From contig JAXQJY010000033.1 in the NCBI GenBank assembly GCA_037042185.1, positions 682,001-746,000 on the forward strand: DNA of 64,000 nucleotides, in the 5' to 3' direction. The stretch is from Sordariomycetes sp. S80-01Y (taxonomy: Eukaryota; Ascomycota; Sordariomycetes). The notes beneath the pieces are model-generated. The model saw only the letters and a list, made by a program, of their open reading frames with translations. It had not been told where the DNA came from and made no database searches. Below, in pieces: positions 11,010 through 20,513 of this stretch (the first letter of the stretch is position 1; the number at the start of each line of letters is the position of its first letter). The position numbers and the translations under genes are program-made.

Positions 11010-12252
11010 ATGGATTACAAGCATCCAGGCACCCCAACCCCTGCTCGAGCCTCAGCTCGAGATCCCTTCGTCGTCAATCATGAACCGACTCCCCCGAATA
11101 CTCCTTCAGCTGATTGTTCTTCCCAGGAGTCGGCTCCAGGACACCGCAACATGCAAGGATACTCGTACCATCGCGGCCACCAGAGCCTTGACAACGGCCG
11201 GGCGAATTGGCGCTCTGTTCAAGCCATTCGAGGCTCTCATGCGACTGTGATGCCTTCCAAGGGCTGGGTCGGCAATGACCGACGTGATGATCCGCGGACG
11301 CCGTGGCGCACTGAGAATACCTCCACCCAACCTACTCTTGACAGCCTCCAGCGCATCATGTGCTTCGACAACAACAGAGAACCTACAACTGTCATCAATG
11401 TCACTTCTGGCAGCTATGCTTACTGCCTTGATCGCGGAAATGGCATGTTTACGAGGCTCATCCCAGCGGACAGGCTCCCGCTTCTAAAGGAGATTCCCAG
11501 GGTCGAGCCCGAGAGAGCAGGGCTTGTCTGCTTGCCTTACCCAACTGCTCCGGCTCCAGATGATGTTGCTGCTACGCATCAGTTTGTGAATCTTGCGGTA
11601 GGCTTCTAACTACCATCCTACATGATAAGAACGCTCGTTGATCAGATCACAGACCAACAACACTGCAAGCAGCCCTAACTCTCCTACTGGATCCGTGGGT
11701 GACCTATCTCGGTCGTGTGAATGATCTAACTCGAATACAGATCTACCGGTCCAGAATGTCGAGTCCCGAAGAACCCAAGAAGGAGAAAATCTATTGCACC
11801 AAGTGGATTCACGACGGCACCTGCGCCTTTGCGCAGACTGGGTGCCGCTTCAAGCACCACATGCCTACGGACAAGAAGACACAGAACGAAGTCGGCCTGC
11901 ACAACGGTCTGCCGAACTGGTGGAAGAAGAAGCAGGCTCAGATGAACCGCATGTCTCAGCGCTTGACCGGGGCGGACCTGGAGCAGCTCAGCATTCAGAA
12001 TGACAGCCACGACGAGAACTTGCCAATCCGGGATTTGAATGGCATGTACGGGTCGGTGGGAGATGTGCCAAAGGGTCAGAGGCAGGGCGAGAGCGAGAGA
12101 GATCAGCGTACTGATGGTAAGTCTTCGCTTTTGCATGGGATTCGAAAGGGGCTGACGCTGGGTCAGGTCTTCGATCATCTTTGTTTGCACCAGAAAACTC
12201 CACCTGGAACAAAAAGCTCGGGCCAATTGGCCCTCCACGCCGAAAAGATTGA
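11010..12252 (+). CDS. CCCH-type zinc-finger protein
   Basis: Predicted exons are 11010-11597, 11741-12116 and 12167-12252, giving 349 aa. One CCCH finger is visible at C215-x8-C224-x6-C231-x3-H235, in the context CTKWIHDGTCAF. Such fingers usually bind single-stranded RNA. The N-terminal 200 residues are Pro/Ser-rich and polar. The segment after the finger contains GLPNWWKKK and is basic. Intron 1 (143 nt) has ATCTAAC and ACAG; intron 2 (50 nt) has GTAAGT and GGTCAG. The final exon gives a short basic end (GPPRRKD). I do not recognise a precise orthologue; RNA binding is inferred from the finger only. Confidence 0.85.
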
Positions 12253-12797
12253 TGAACTTTGTCAGATTTAGGTCACGATGTTCAGTCTGAGAGCATAGGT
12301 TGGGATTTGATATTCGATCGGGGACAGAGCGCACAAAATGTGCAGCGGTTTGCGCCGAGAAAATCCCAGTCATCTTCAGAGATGTTCGTGGAATATAGTA
12401 AAGCAGACCGAATTAAGGCGACTACAGAGGGTGCATTTGTTTACAATCCCGTTCCTCCACCTAGGAGGTTACTGTAGGTTAGGCAAATGCCTGTGTTGAT
12501 CAATGATGCCCCTCATGTGGGCCCGTGCACGCCACGGCTCAACGTCACCCCTCCAGAGCACCTGCATCCGTGAAGCTCTGTCCTACTTCAATTTTATCTC
12601 TGGGACAAGACTGAAGCTTCGCATCAGTCCTCCCAAATCACAGCAGCGACCGCACACCGAGACACACACACGATAATCCTTCGCCGAACCCCCGAAGTGA
12701 CATCGTCTTACTCACAGCTCTCGCAGAAGCCCGCCCGAACATCGACCCGACGCGCCAGGCACCTCGGTCTGAGATGTTGTAGAAGCTCGCAACCAAG
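12253..12797. other. Intergenic region upstream of CSN3
   Basis: 545 bp between the CCCH gene and CSN3, both on the plus strand. Only short shadow ORFs; nothing else supported. Confidence 0.5.
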
Positions 12798-14363
12798 ATG
12801 GATGGCCTTGTTTCCGCGGCGGAGCAGTTTGCTTCAGGGGTAGAGGCCAGGACTGAATATGAGGAGCTCGACAAATGGATAAAGGACAACGTGTCGCGGA
12901 TGAAGAGCAATGACGAGATCAAGAAGCTGGTTCTGAGAGATCCGGACCAGGCAGTGCGGGTATGACTTTGCAACACTTTGAGAGTGGTACACGAGACCTT
13001 GAAATATAGAAGCTGACATCTGTGCAGAGCCTCGATCCGTCGCGGCACACGGTCACCTGTGCCTTCGTCCTCTCCCATGCGCTGGAGCTTCCCCAAAAGA
13101 TCTCGCCCACTGTACTCGATGCGATCGTTAATTTCCTGCTCAACTTCGACACGGTACAAGGACGTTATGTATCGAAGAAGCTTGAGACCATTCTTTCAGC
13201 TGTCGGCACCCAGAATCTATTCTCTGTATGTAGAACCGCCGACTCCAGGTGAAATTATGCTAAGTGGACAGCCCCTCATCACAACGGAGCTTCTCACGGC
13301 TGCCATCCTTCGACTCGACCCTAGCGCATCCACCTTTACTACTGCACATCTGAACTTGGCGAAAGTAGCATACGCCGAAGGCTACACGGAGCAGGCACTC
13401 CCCGTTCTGAACCGCGACATTACAAGCTTCCCCATGACTGGGCCGGTCAAGGCTGGCGTGTTACTCTGCGACCCCGAGACACCGGCCTCGGTCTACCTCT
13501 CACAGCCTGCCTGGTCTGCCGACATGCGACCGGACAACGTTCTGGAGTACAACTTTCTCAGGGGACAGATCTACATCTCGGGACGCGACTGGGAAAAGGC
13601 TGAGCTCGCATTCCAAGGGGCCATCACACATCCAGTCAAGGAGAAGGGTGTAAGTAAGATCTCAGTCGATGCATACAAGAGGTGGTTGCTCGTCAGCCTC
13701 TTGCACAATGGGCAGGAGGGCACCCTACCTAGCTACACGTCGCCCACAGTTAAGAGCTCATGCACGTCACTGGCCCAGCCATACGTCAGCATTGCAAAAC
13801 TGTTTCCCACCGGTGCTGCTGCGCAACTTAAGGCGGAAGCGGAAGCCAGCACAACGCTCTGGACTGAGGATGGGACACTGTCACTTGTCACTGAAGTGCT
13901 GGCGGCTTACCAAAAGTGGCGAATCATAAGCCTGCGTAATGTTTATTCCCAGATTTCGGTGGAACAGCTCGCCAAAGATACCGCCAGCGCAGACACAGGG
14001 GAGTCATTGACGGATCTGGCGCAAGTAGAGGCACTGATCCAGTCAATGATCGACCAAGGCATGCTCAAGGGACAGCTGGAAGCAGACGAAACCGGGACAG
14101 CGTACCTCACTTTCCACGACGACCAAACTCTTCTCACTGAAGAGGACTTTGCCCGTGAGATAGCACGATCACACCATACTATCCAGTCCTTGGCGGCCGA
14201 GTTCAAGACGGTCAATGAGCGCCTGAGCAGCAACAAGGAATACGTTAAGCATATGGCGCGAGAAGACAAGCGTCTGGCGAAGGAGGCAGAGAACCCATCT
14301 GGAGGGTTTGAAACACAGATAGAGGAAGAGGATTTGATGACTGGGATCGTCACCAACGGCTAA
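12798..14363 (+). CDS. CSN3: COP9 signalosome subunit 3 (PCI-domain protein)
   Basis: Predicted exons are 12798-12959, 13028-13225 and 13272-14363, giving 483 aa. The helical repeat region carries DWEKAELAFQGAITHP and SKISVDAYKRWLLVSLL, typical of CSN3. The C-terminal PCI/winged-helix part (about residues 290-420) has LRNVYSQISVEQLAK and MIDQGMLKGQL, followed by an acidic-basic tail. CSN removes Nedd8 from cullins; in filamentous fungi it controls development and light responses. Both introns (68 and 46 nt) have CTGAC or CTAAG branch sites and CAG acceptors. The GTAAGT-like stretch near 13650 is coding, because the family motif continues through it. Confidence 0.92.
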
Positions 14364-14980
14364 AGCGCCACCCTGGCCTCTGTATCTTGCGCTGTTGGTT
14401 TGCGCTGTTGGAGAGGACGCACCATTCTCCATGCAGCATCACAGAACTGGTCAAAGGTAGAATAATGGCGTATGAGGCGTATTATGTGTCCATGAAGAGA
14501 TTCTCTGGTCAAACCACAGTATACCTTCCTGCTTTAAATCTTAAAAGGTTGTATGAGATGTAAAATTGTCGGCCGCTCGTAGTGAACGCGTGAATCAACT
14601 GAAAAGGTTAGGATTGCGTTTCTCTATCATGGAAATGTTTACTTTGGGATTTTTGTGATAGGGCTTGAAGGAATAACAAAGCGACTGGAAGGCTAAATTG
14701 TATTATTTGGCGGTCATGAGATGCCACTTGAGGCGTATCGCTACTCCACGATATACTTCCGGCGTCCCAGATGACTGAGTTTATCAACCAGATTTTTCCG
14801 AAGTCTATGCCAGATATTACTCTGGCGCTTCTATATATACAGCACAGGAGGTATGCCTTGCGTTACTTCTTTCTTTCCATCTTACACAGATCATCAAGGC
14901 TTCTGGAGCAACGACTTTCAGGCCTCAAACCATACGAGCCCACATCAACAACACCACATATACCTCTTTCAGCAGACAGC
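14364..14980. other. Intergenic region upstream of the PI-PLC gene
   Basis: 617 bp, fairly AT-rich, with a TATA-like element near its downstream end. No gene seen. The PLC frame is open upstream to 14771, but that part lacks coding character. Confidence 0.5.
14832..14839 (+). promoter_or_regulatory. TATA-like box of the PI-PLC gene
   Basis: TATATATA lies about 140 bp before the chosen ATG at 14981, a normal distance for a fungal TATA box. This supports 14981 rather than 14771 as the start. Confidence 0.55.
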
Positions 14981-16762
14981 ATGCATCTTTTCCCCCTCTT
15001 ATCTATCCTCGCCCTGACGGGCACAGTCGCTCACGCGGCGCCTGTCAAAACACCTGTTGACGATGTGGAGTTGGCAACTCTTCTCCAGAGCACCAACCAA
15101 AGTGCCCGTCTCTCCGGCGGTGGACCTTATCGTAAGAAAGGTGCCCCGGCCTCGCCCAGAGAGAATTTCATTGGAGACACTCAGCTCAACGAATACACTG
15201 AGAAGATGACCAGTGAAAAGTTTAATGCGTCCAAAAGGGCAAATGCCCGTGAGATGGAGGTCAACGACAGGCGCAGAGACAACACGCTCACCGAACGTGG
15301 CCAGTGGCAACATCCCGGGGACATCCCAATTACTGTCATCAATGCTACACCTTATAAGTGGCATCGACTCTTCGCGAAAAGCTACCAGCTTGATGGGTGG
15401 GACAATCTTTGGCCCAAATACATCGAACCTGGTCAATCCATTGTCTACAATGTGATGGGCGAGGACGGATATTTCAGGTCATTTGATCAAAGTGACAACT
15501 CAGGGGAAGTTTCGTATGAAATTGTTGGCACGAGCAGTCACATGGCTTTTGAAATCAAGTACAAAAAGACGAGTGCATCGACCTTCAACGTCCATGTTCA
15601 GCTCCTCGAGGGCTTGGCTACCAAGACGTCCCCCAAACACGACAAGATCTTGATCGGCGACGACCACTCTACTTGGCTGCCTAGGAGCGATGATAATAAT
15701 AACTTTGGCGACGCGGGTTGCTCATTTCTTATTGCGGGGAAAGAGGGCAATTTCACCTCCACCACAGATTGGTACGAGCCAGATCAGGGTGGCTGGATGC
15801 AAGATCTGCTGCCTTTCATCGGAGACGTGCCGCTGAGGAACATCGTGATGCCTCGTTCCCACCACGCAGCCCTGGATATGACCAAGGATGGACACAAGTT
15901 GAAAGGCATATCTAACCATCCTGGACAATCGGTTACCCAAAGTCGTCCCATTCAGCAGCAACTCAGTGAAGAAGGCGTCCGGGTGCTCGATGAGAGAGTG
16001 TACCACTCCGATCGCAACGGCTTCCATCATGCTCATATGAAGCCTCCCGACGGCGGCGGAACTGGTCATGGCACCTGGGGCAGAGAGATCCCTGAGGTCA
16101 TCCAGGCCATCAACGACTTCCAAGACGCCAATCCTGGGGAGCTTATCATCTGGGACTTTCATGCCAACACATTCGACTTTGATAGGAAGAACAACCCCTT
16201 TAGTCAGGAGCTTAGGGATGAGCTCTACGACCTCCTCAAGAGTGGTCTGAAGCATCTGGCCCGACTCCCGGAAATGGACGACTACACCGAACTCACACTC
16301 AATGAACTCATCAAGGACGGTAAATCAGCCGTCATCCTTCGCTTCCATGGTTGGTCGGGCTTGCCCAGCCCTAAGGAGGGGTTCGTCGACATCATGAACT
16401 TCCCAACCACGGGCAGGTGGAGTGACAGGTATGGTACCTCGGAAGTGTACCAGGATCAGAAGAAGCAGATGGCCGAGCTGGCTGGCCGAGACAAGCCCCT
16501 TTTCGAGATGCAGTTTCTCCGCACCCTCTCTCTCCTCGATGCAGTTTCCCTCCCAGGGGGGCTGGGTCTCGTTGACATGGCGCGACAGTTCATGACGTCG
16601 TTTCGATACGGGCTGTGGAACGAGATGACAGACGAAAAGTACCCAAACTGGCTCAGCATGGACAACTTTGAGGGCGGTGAGGTAAAGCAGTTCGTAATCG
16701 CGATGAACAAGTGTCTTGTTGCCCGACAGTGCGGTGACTGGACAAGGCAGAGGAGGTTTTAG
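14981..16762 (+). CDS. Secreted PI-specific phospholipase C (X domain) with an extra N-terminal beta-rich domain
   Basis: Intronless, 593 aa. The ATG at 14981 starts a clear signal peptide (MHLFPLLSILALTGTVAHA). After it comes a propeptide-like region, then a beta-rich segment (about residues 110-240: ITVINATPYKWHRL, PGQSIVYNVMGEDGYF) that I cannot name. The PI-PLC X domain follows with MPRSHHAALD (H294, matching the first catalytic His), LDERVYHS and HHAHM (about 349-352, the second His region), and the barrel strand ELIIWDFHA. Bacterial-type enzymes of this fold cut phosphatidylinositol or GPI without calcium. That activity is inferred, since the loops around both histidines differ from the classic GTH/SH context. 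Confidence 0.88.
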   Translation: MHLFPLLSILALTGTVAHAAPVKTPVDDVELATLLQSTNQSARLSGGGPYRKKGAPASPRENFIGDTQLNEYTEKMTSEKFNASKRANAREMEVNDRRRDNTLTERGQWQHPGDIPITVINATPYKWHRLFAKSYQLDGWDNLWPKYIEPGQSIVYNVMGEDGYFRSFDQSDNSGEVSYEIVGTSSHMAFEIKYKKTSASTFNVHVQLLEGLATKTSPKHDKILIGDDHSTWLPRSDDNNNFGDAGCSFLIAGKEGNFTSTTDWYEPDQGGWMQDLLPFIGDVPLRNIVMPRSHHAALDMTKDGHKLKGISNHPGQSVTQSRPIQQQLSEEGVRVLDERVYHSDRNGFHHAHMKPPDGGGTGHGTWGREIPEVIQAINDFQDANPGELIIWDFHANTFDFDRKNNPFSQELRDELYDLLKSGLKHLARLPEMDDYTELTLNELIKDGKSAVILRFHGWSGLPSPKEGFVDIMNFPTTGRWSDRYGTSEVYQDQKKQMAELAGRDKPLFEMQFLRTLSLLDAVSLPGGLGLVDMARQFMTSFRYGLWNEMTDEKYPNWLSMDNFEGGEVKQFVIAMNKCLVARQCGDWTRQRRF

Positions 16763-17680
16763 CATGTGTCTTCCGTAGTTCGGAGGTGGAAAATGCTTAT
16801 GTGCAGGCTACTATGGTATCTAGAAGAGCTCGATATGTAATGAGGCCTGTTGGTCGAGAGCTCAAGGGCGTGCGCGGCGCTGTCGACGAGGGATACTGGG
16901 GGTCTGGTGGTGTTGGCCGAGACTTGATGCGATGGAGAGTTCGAACATGTTTGGTGAATACTGCGGATACAGAGGTGGTTTTGATTTACGCCAGGAGAAG
17001 TTATAGCAAGATGCTCTGCAGATCAGAAGAAGATCGAAATGTACCAAGTGAGATGTCACAAGAAATGTTCCCACACAAGACTTAGAGTATCCAAAGAAGA
17101 AACGATGTTCGTAACAACACAATATGAGCCTTTCCAGCCTCTATCTGTGCCCTTCTGATGACTTGCTTGCCCCTTCTTGTCCCTGTAGACTTCAGACACC
17201 TCAGTCGAGTGGCACAGCACTTGCCATTCGGCTGTGTCCATCTTGGTGATCAGCGTTCAGAGTCATCCTTCTAATATGTGAGCATATGGCCCTGAGCAAA
17301 AATCGAAGGCCCCCGAAGTCACGGCCGTAGGTCTACTCCTTCTCATCCAACACGCCTAAAACACGGCTCCTGCCTCGGGTGCTTTCCTCGTTAAGCTCTC
17401 ACGTCCTCATTGATTCCGCGTGGGGAAGAAATAGACGAGAGAGCTTATAACCTGAAGGAGAGTATGTGTGCCTTCTCGAGAAATCACGTACTTAAGATCT
17501 TCCCCTGTCAACCTCTCCGCTCTCTTTTTCTTCCTCCTCTAAACATCACAACATCACTCTTCTTCATCGTCACAACTTGCTCCAAGCTTTTTGACTCAAC
17601 ATCATCACAGCACATCAACAGACGCCCGTCATAGGGATCTCTTCGCTTCTGCTTTCGCCTTCCCTTACATATCTACCATT
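16763..17680. other. Intergenic region upstream of the cysteine-repeat gene
   Basis: 918 bp. Only short, low-complexity shadow ORFs. A pyrimidine-rich leader (about 17500-17590) lies before the next gene. No RNA gene seen. Confidence 0.5.
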
Positions 17681-18961
17681 ATGCCTACCACTGTCACTGA
17701 CGCCGTCGCCTCGGCCTCGGCTGCCGGCATCACGGACATTGTCGTGACTAGAGTTTGGCCGTCCGTCGCCACCGCCACGGCAACCTTCTCGAACGTCTAC
17801 CCTGGGCAGATCGGCGAGTTCTCCCCGAACGTTGCACGTGCCGTTGAGGACGACGTCTCCATCTGCGCCTGGGGCGGTGCCCTCTACCTCTCGGACCCAT
17901 GCCAAGACCCATCTCCCGAAGATGAGGCTGCTTGTATTGTCGCTGGTGGCCTCGTCCAGATTTGCGGCACAACCACCGAGGAAGAATTGATGCAGTCGAT
18001 CGAAGACCTAAAGAACGACCCCAACTTCGAGGAGAATGAGTATGTTCAGGATCTCAACGCTCGTGCTGCGGACGATGAGTACTCCATCTGTGCCTGGGGC
18101 GGCGCCCTCCATGCCTCCGATGGTTGCATTGACCCCGAGAACAAGGAACTGGAGGCAGCTTGTCTTCTCGCTGGTGGCCTTGTTCAAGTTTGCACCATGA
18201 CTACTGAGGCGGAGCTCCTGAAGGACCTTAACAAGCTCACCAAGGACCATCCCCAGCTCAGGGAGCTCAAATCCGTACAGGATCTCCAGAATCTCAAAAG
18301 CCGCAACAAGCGGTCCTTCCTCGCCAGCTATGATGGGTGGTGCAACAGCTTTGATGACTCGCCCCAAGCCGAGGAGGAGGACCCGTACACCAAGAAGCTC
18401 CTTGCTGAGGGCGCTGCCGGCTTCTTTGGCATCGACATCGAGACCGATGAGCAACGCGACGCCTGGTTCAAGATCGGCGTCGAGTTTCATGACTTCTACT
18501 GTGGTGACGAAGGCGGAGCTCGAGATCTGTGGAAACTCGTTTCCAGCGTCGAGCCATGGAACGAACTCGCTGCCGCTACCTCCGTGCCCATCACGCTGGT
18601 CTTTGAGGGCGGTGAGACGATCACTCCTATCTCTACGCCCACTCCTACCCCTACCCCGACACCTGAGCCGACCATCGACGCTCTCGAAGCCATCAAGAAC
18701 GTTGGTCTCCATACCTCCGCAGACGACCAAGATGAAGAGGACGATGGTGTCGAGCCCAATGAGCGCTACTTCGATTTCGACGCGAACACCTGGTTGACGA
18801 GCCTGCTCACACTCCCCGAGACCCCGTACGCAGCCGAAACCGGTACCGCGGAGCGAGCTGAATGTCCCTTCTGCGACGCTGGAACAGGTGTGACAGTGGA
18901 CACCCGACTCCTTGGGGCAATCATCGCTGCTGTGGGGTTGATTCTGGGGTTCGGAATGTAG
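17681..18961 (+). CDS. Hypothetical protein with two tandem four-cysteine repeats and a hydrophobic C-terminus
   Basis: Intronless, 426 aa from ATG 17681; no earlier in-frame ATG exists. Two copies of a ~77-residue unit are visible (about 58-130 and 134-205). Each has SICAWGGAL, a Cys before an Asp-Pro, then EAAC, AGGLVQ and a final Cys, with cysteines at 62/74/85/95 and 138/149/161/171. A third Cys-containing region follows a KR pair at 210-211, then an acidic region, a TPTPTPTP linker and a C-terminal hydrophobic stretch (LLGAIIAAVGLILGFGM). The even cysteine number suggests disulfides, but no signal peptide is visible at this start. It could be a cell-surface protein with a missed 5' exon, or a tail-anchored protein. 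No family recognised. Confidence 0.85.
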   Translation: MPTTVTDAVASASAAGITDIVVTRVWPSVATATATFSNVYPGQIGEFSPNVARAVEDDVSICAWGGALYLSDPCQDPSPEDEAACIVAGGLVQICGTTTEEELMQSIEDLKNDPNFEENEYVQDLNARAADDEYSICAWGGALHASDGCIDPENKELEAACLLAGGLVQVCTMTTEAELLKDLNKLTKDHPQLRELKSVQDLQNLKSRNKRSFLASYDGWCNSFDDSPQAEEEDPYTKKLLAEGAAGFFGIDIETDEQRDAWFKIGVEFHDFYCGDEGGARDLWKLVSSVEPWNELAAATSVPITLVFEGGETITPISTPTPTPTPTPEPTIDALEAIKNVGLHTSADDQDEEDDGVEPNERYFDFDANTWLTSLLTLPETPYAAETGTAERAECPFCDAGTGVTVDTRLLGAIIAAVGLILGFGM

Positions 18962-19153
18962 AGGGCTGTTGAGTCAGTTGGAGAGACCGGTTGACAAAGT
19001 TCACGGCGGAAATTCCTTGTCTGCGATAGGGTGTTCTTCACGATTTCACCAAAGTACCCAGTACTCGTAATATTCTTAATCAATGCCAGTAGCATGCTGG
19101 AAAGAGCAATTGAATTGATTGACTCTATGCCAAGTTCTCTGACCCGACTATAT

Positions 19154-19676
19154 CTATTCCGGCATGTGCTTGAAAGGCTTGGCAAGGCTCTCCTGAACGA
19201 AGGGAAGCTTGCCAACGGTCCAGATCTCGGTGTCCTGAAAACGCGCGTTAGTGTTTCATGTCGGGATCGCCAATTGCATACAATCAAGGCACATACAGGC
19301 TTCAGGTTCTTCTTGATCTCGCTGTCGAGAGTACCAGCCTTGAGGGCGATGATCTCAGGGGCGGCATCGGGATCGTGGGCAATGGGGCTTCCACACTCAG
19401 GGCAGAACAGCCTCCAGACGGAGTTGCCGGAGGAACCCTTGCCCTCCCACTTCTTCACGGGGCCATTGATGGTGAGCTTATCCTTGGGGACGACGGCAAC
19501 GAGAGCTGCAGAAGAATCAGTGGTCCGTTTCATGGTAGAGTAAGAAGAAACGTACAGTAGGAGCTGCCGCTCTGGCGCTGGCAGTCGTCGCAGTGGTCGT
19601 AGCCGGTGAGGAGGGGAGCCTCGACGTCGGCGGAGTAGGTGACGGCTTTGCAGAGGCAGTGTCCTGTGAGAGGCAT
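19154..19676 (-). CDS. GFA-family zinc protein (glutathione-dependent formaldehyde-activating enzyme-like)
   Basis: Predicted exons in coding order are 19676-19556, 19505-19297 and 19234-19154, giving 136 aa. The GFA (Mss4-like) fold zinc sites are visible: GHCLC near the start, CDDCQRQSGSSY before intron 1, and FCPECGSPI in exon 2. The end reads DTEIWTVGKLPFV...KPFKHMPE, typical of these small proteins. Intron 1 is 50 nt (GTACGT...CTGCAG) and intron 2 is 62 nt (GTATGT, CACTAAC, TTTCAG). GFA domains were named for formaldehyde-glutathione adduct formation, but most fungal members have no known substrate, so I keep this at family level. It is convergent with the cysteine-repeat gene. Confidence 0.9.
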
Positions 19677-19822
19677 GATGGCGGTGTTTTAGCTGATTTG
19701 CTTGTCGAGGAAATGTGGTATGGGTTGAGACTGGAGGGAGAGGAGCGGAAGAAGCTGGAGGGGCATGGCGGGGTGAAATAAGTAGGGAGCTGGCCGGGAG
19801 CGGGAGGGGTGACACAAATGTG

Positions 19823-20446
19823 TCAAATTGGAGTCGGAGAGTGCCAGCTAGGGGAGATGCTGGACGCTCGTTGGGTCTTCATTCTGAGGGTGTCATTGAT
19901 CCTATCTTCTCTGGCTCTGCCACCGTGTTCTGGCATGTGTTGCTGCACATGGTGCTTGATACCGTAATTGCCTTCACCCGCCTCGTCCAAATCCTGTCCC
20001 TGTAAATCCTGGGCATACGAGAGACCATCGTCGAGGCTGTCGTGGGAGACGGTCCCCATTTCTGTCAACGACCGAGCTATGGTGGACCTCAATGACGTGG
20101 GCAGCTGTGCTACGGCACGTCGATATTGGGCGCGGATCGGCTGGGCGAAAAGGCGCGATGGGGTCGATTGTCTCAGAAGGTTCGAGTGCCAACGCGCATT
20201 GGTCCATTGTGCTGTCCTCGCATCGAGACCCGGATCCTGCGTCTCTAGCCTTTTCCGTGTCCAATTTGTCATTTTCCTCGTGCGTTTGCGCCTGTATCTG
20301 CTGCTCTCGTCGGTCGTTCGGGGGGGTCGAGGAGGGGGAGGGGCTGTCGCGCACTGGCCAATGGGCGGCGGGGCCAGTATTTGGAATTCGGACGCGCTCT
20401 GGGTCAACCCCGCTGAGGGCCCAGACGGATGTCGAGATGGGATCAT
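19823..20446 (-). CDS. Doubtful small ORF, unknown function
   Basis: An open frame of 207 aa starting at an ATG at 20446. The middle part (FAQPIRAQYRRAVAQLPTSL, then SLTEMGTVSHDSLDDGLSYA) has coding-like composition; the N-terminus is Pro-rich and the end weak. An overlapping minus-strand frame (20354-19974) is also open and polar, so the true exon structure is unclear. Sits between the GFA gene and the end of the DUF1365 gene, all on the minus strand. No family recognised. It could equally be an extended UTR. Confidence 0.3.
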   Translation of the reverse strand: MIPSRHPSGPSAGLTQSASEFQILAPPPIGQCATAPPPPRPPRTTDESSRYRRKRTRKMTNWTRKRLETQDPGLDARTAQWTNARWHSNLLRQSTPSRLFAQPIRAQYRRAVAQLPTSLRSTIARSLTEMGTVSHDSLDDGLSYAQDLQGQDLDEAGEGNYGIKHHVQQHMPEHGGRAREDRINDTLRMKTQRASSISPSWHSPTPI

Positions 20447-20513
20447 GGCGCCGCCGAGCACTGCACGTCAGAACGCATAATCAGTCTGACTGTGATGCTT
20501 GGATGTGGGGGCT

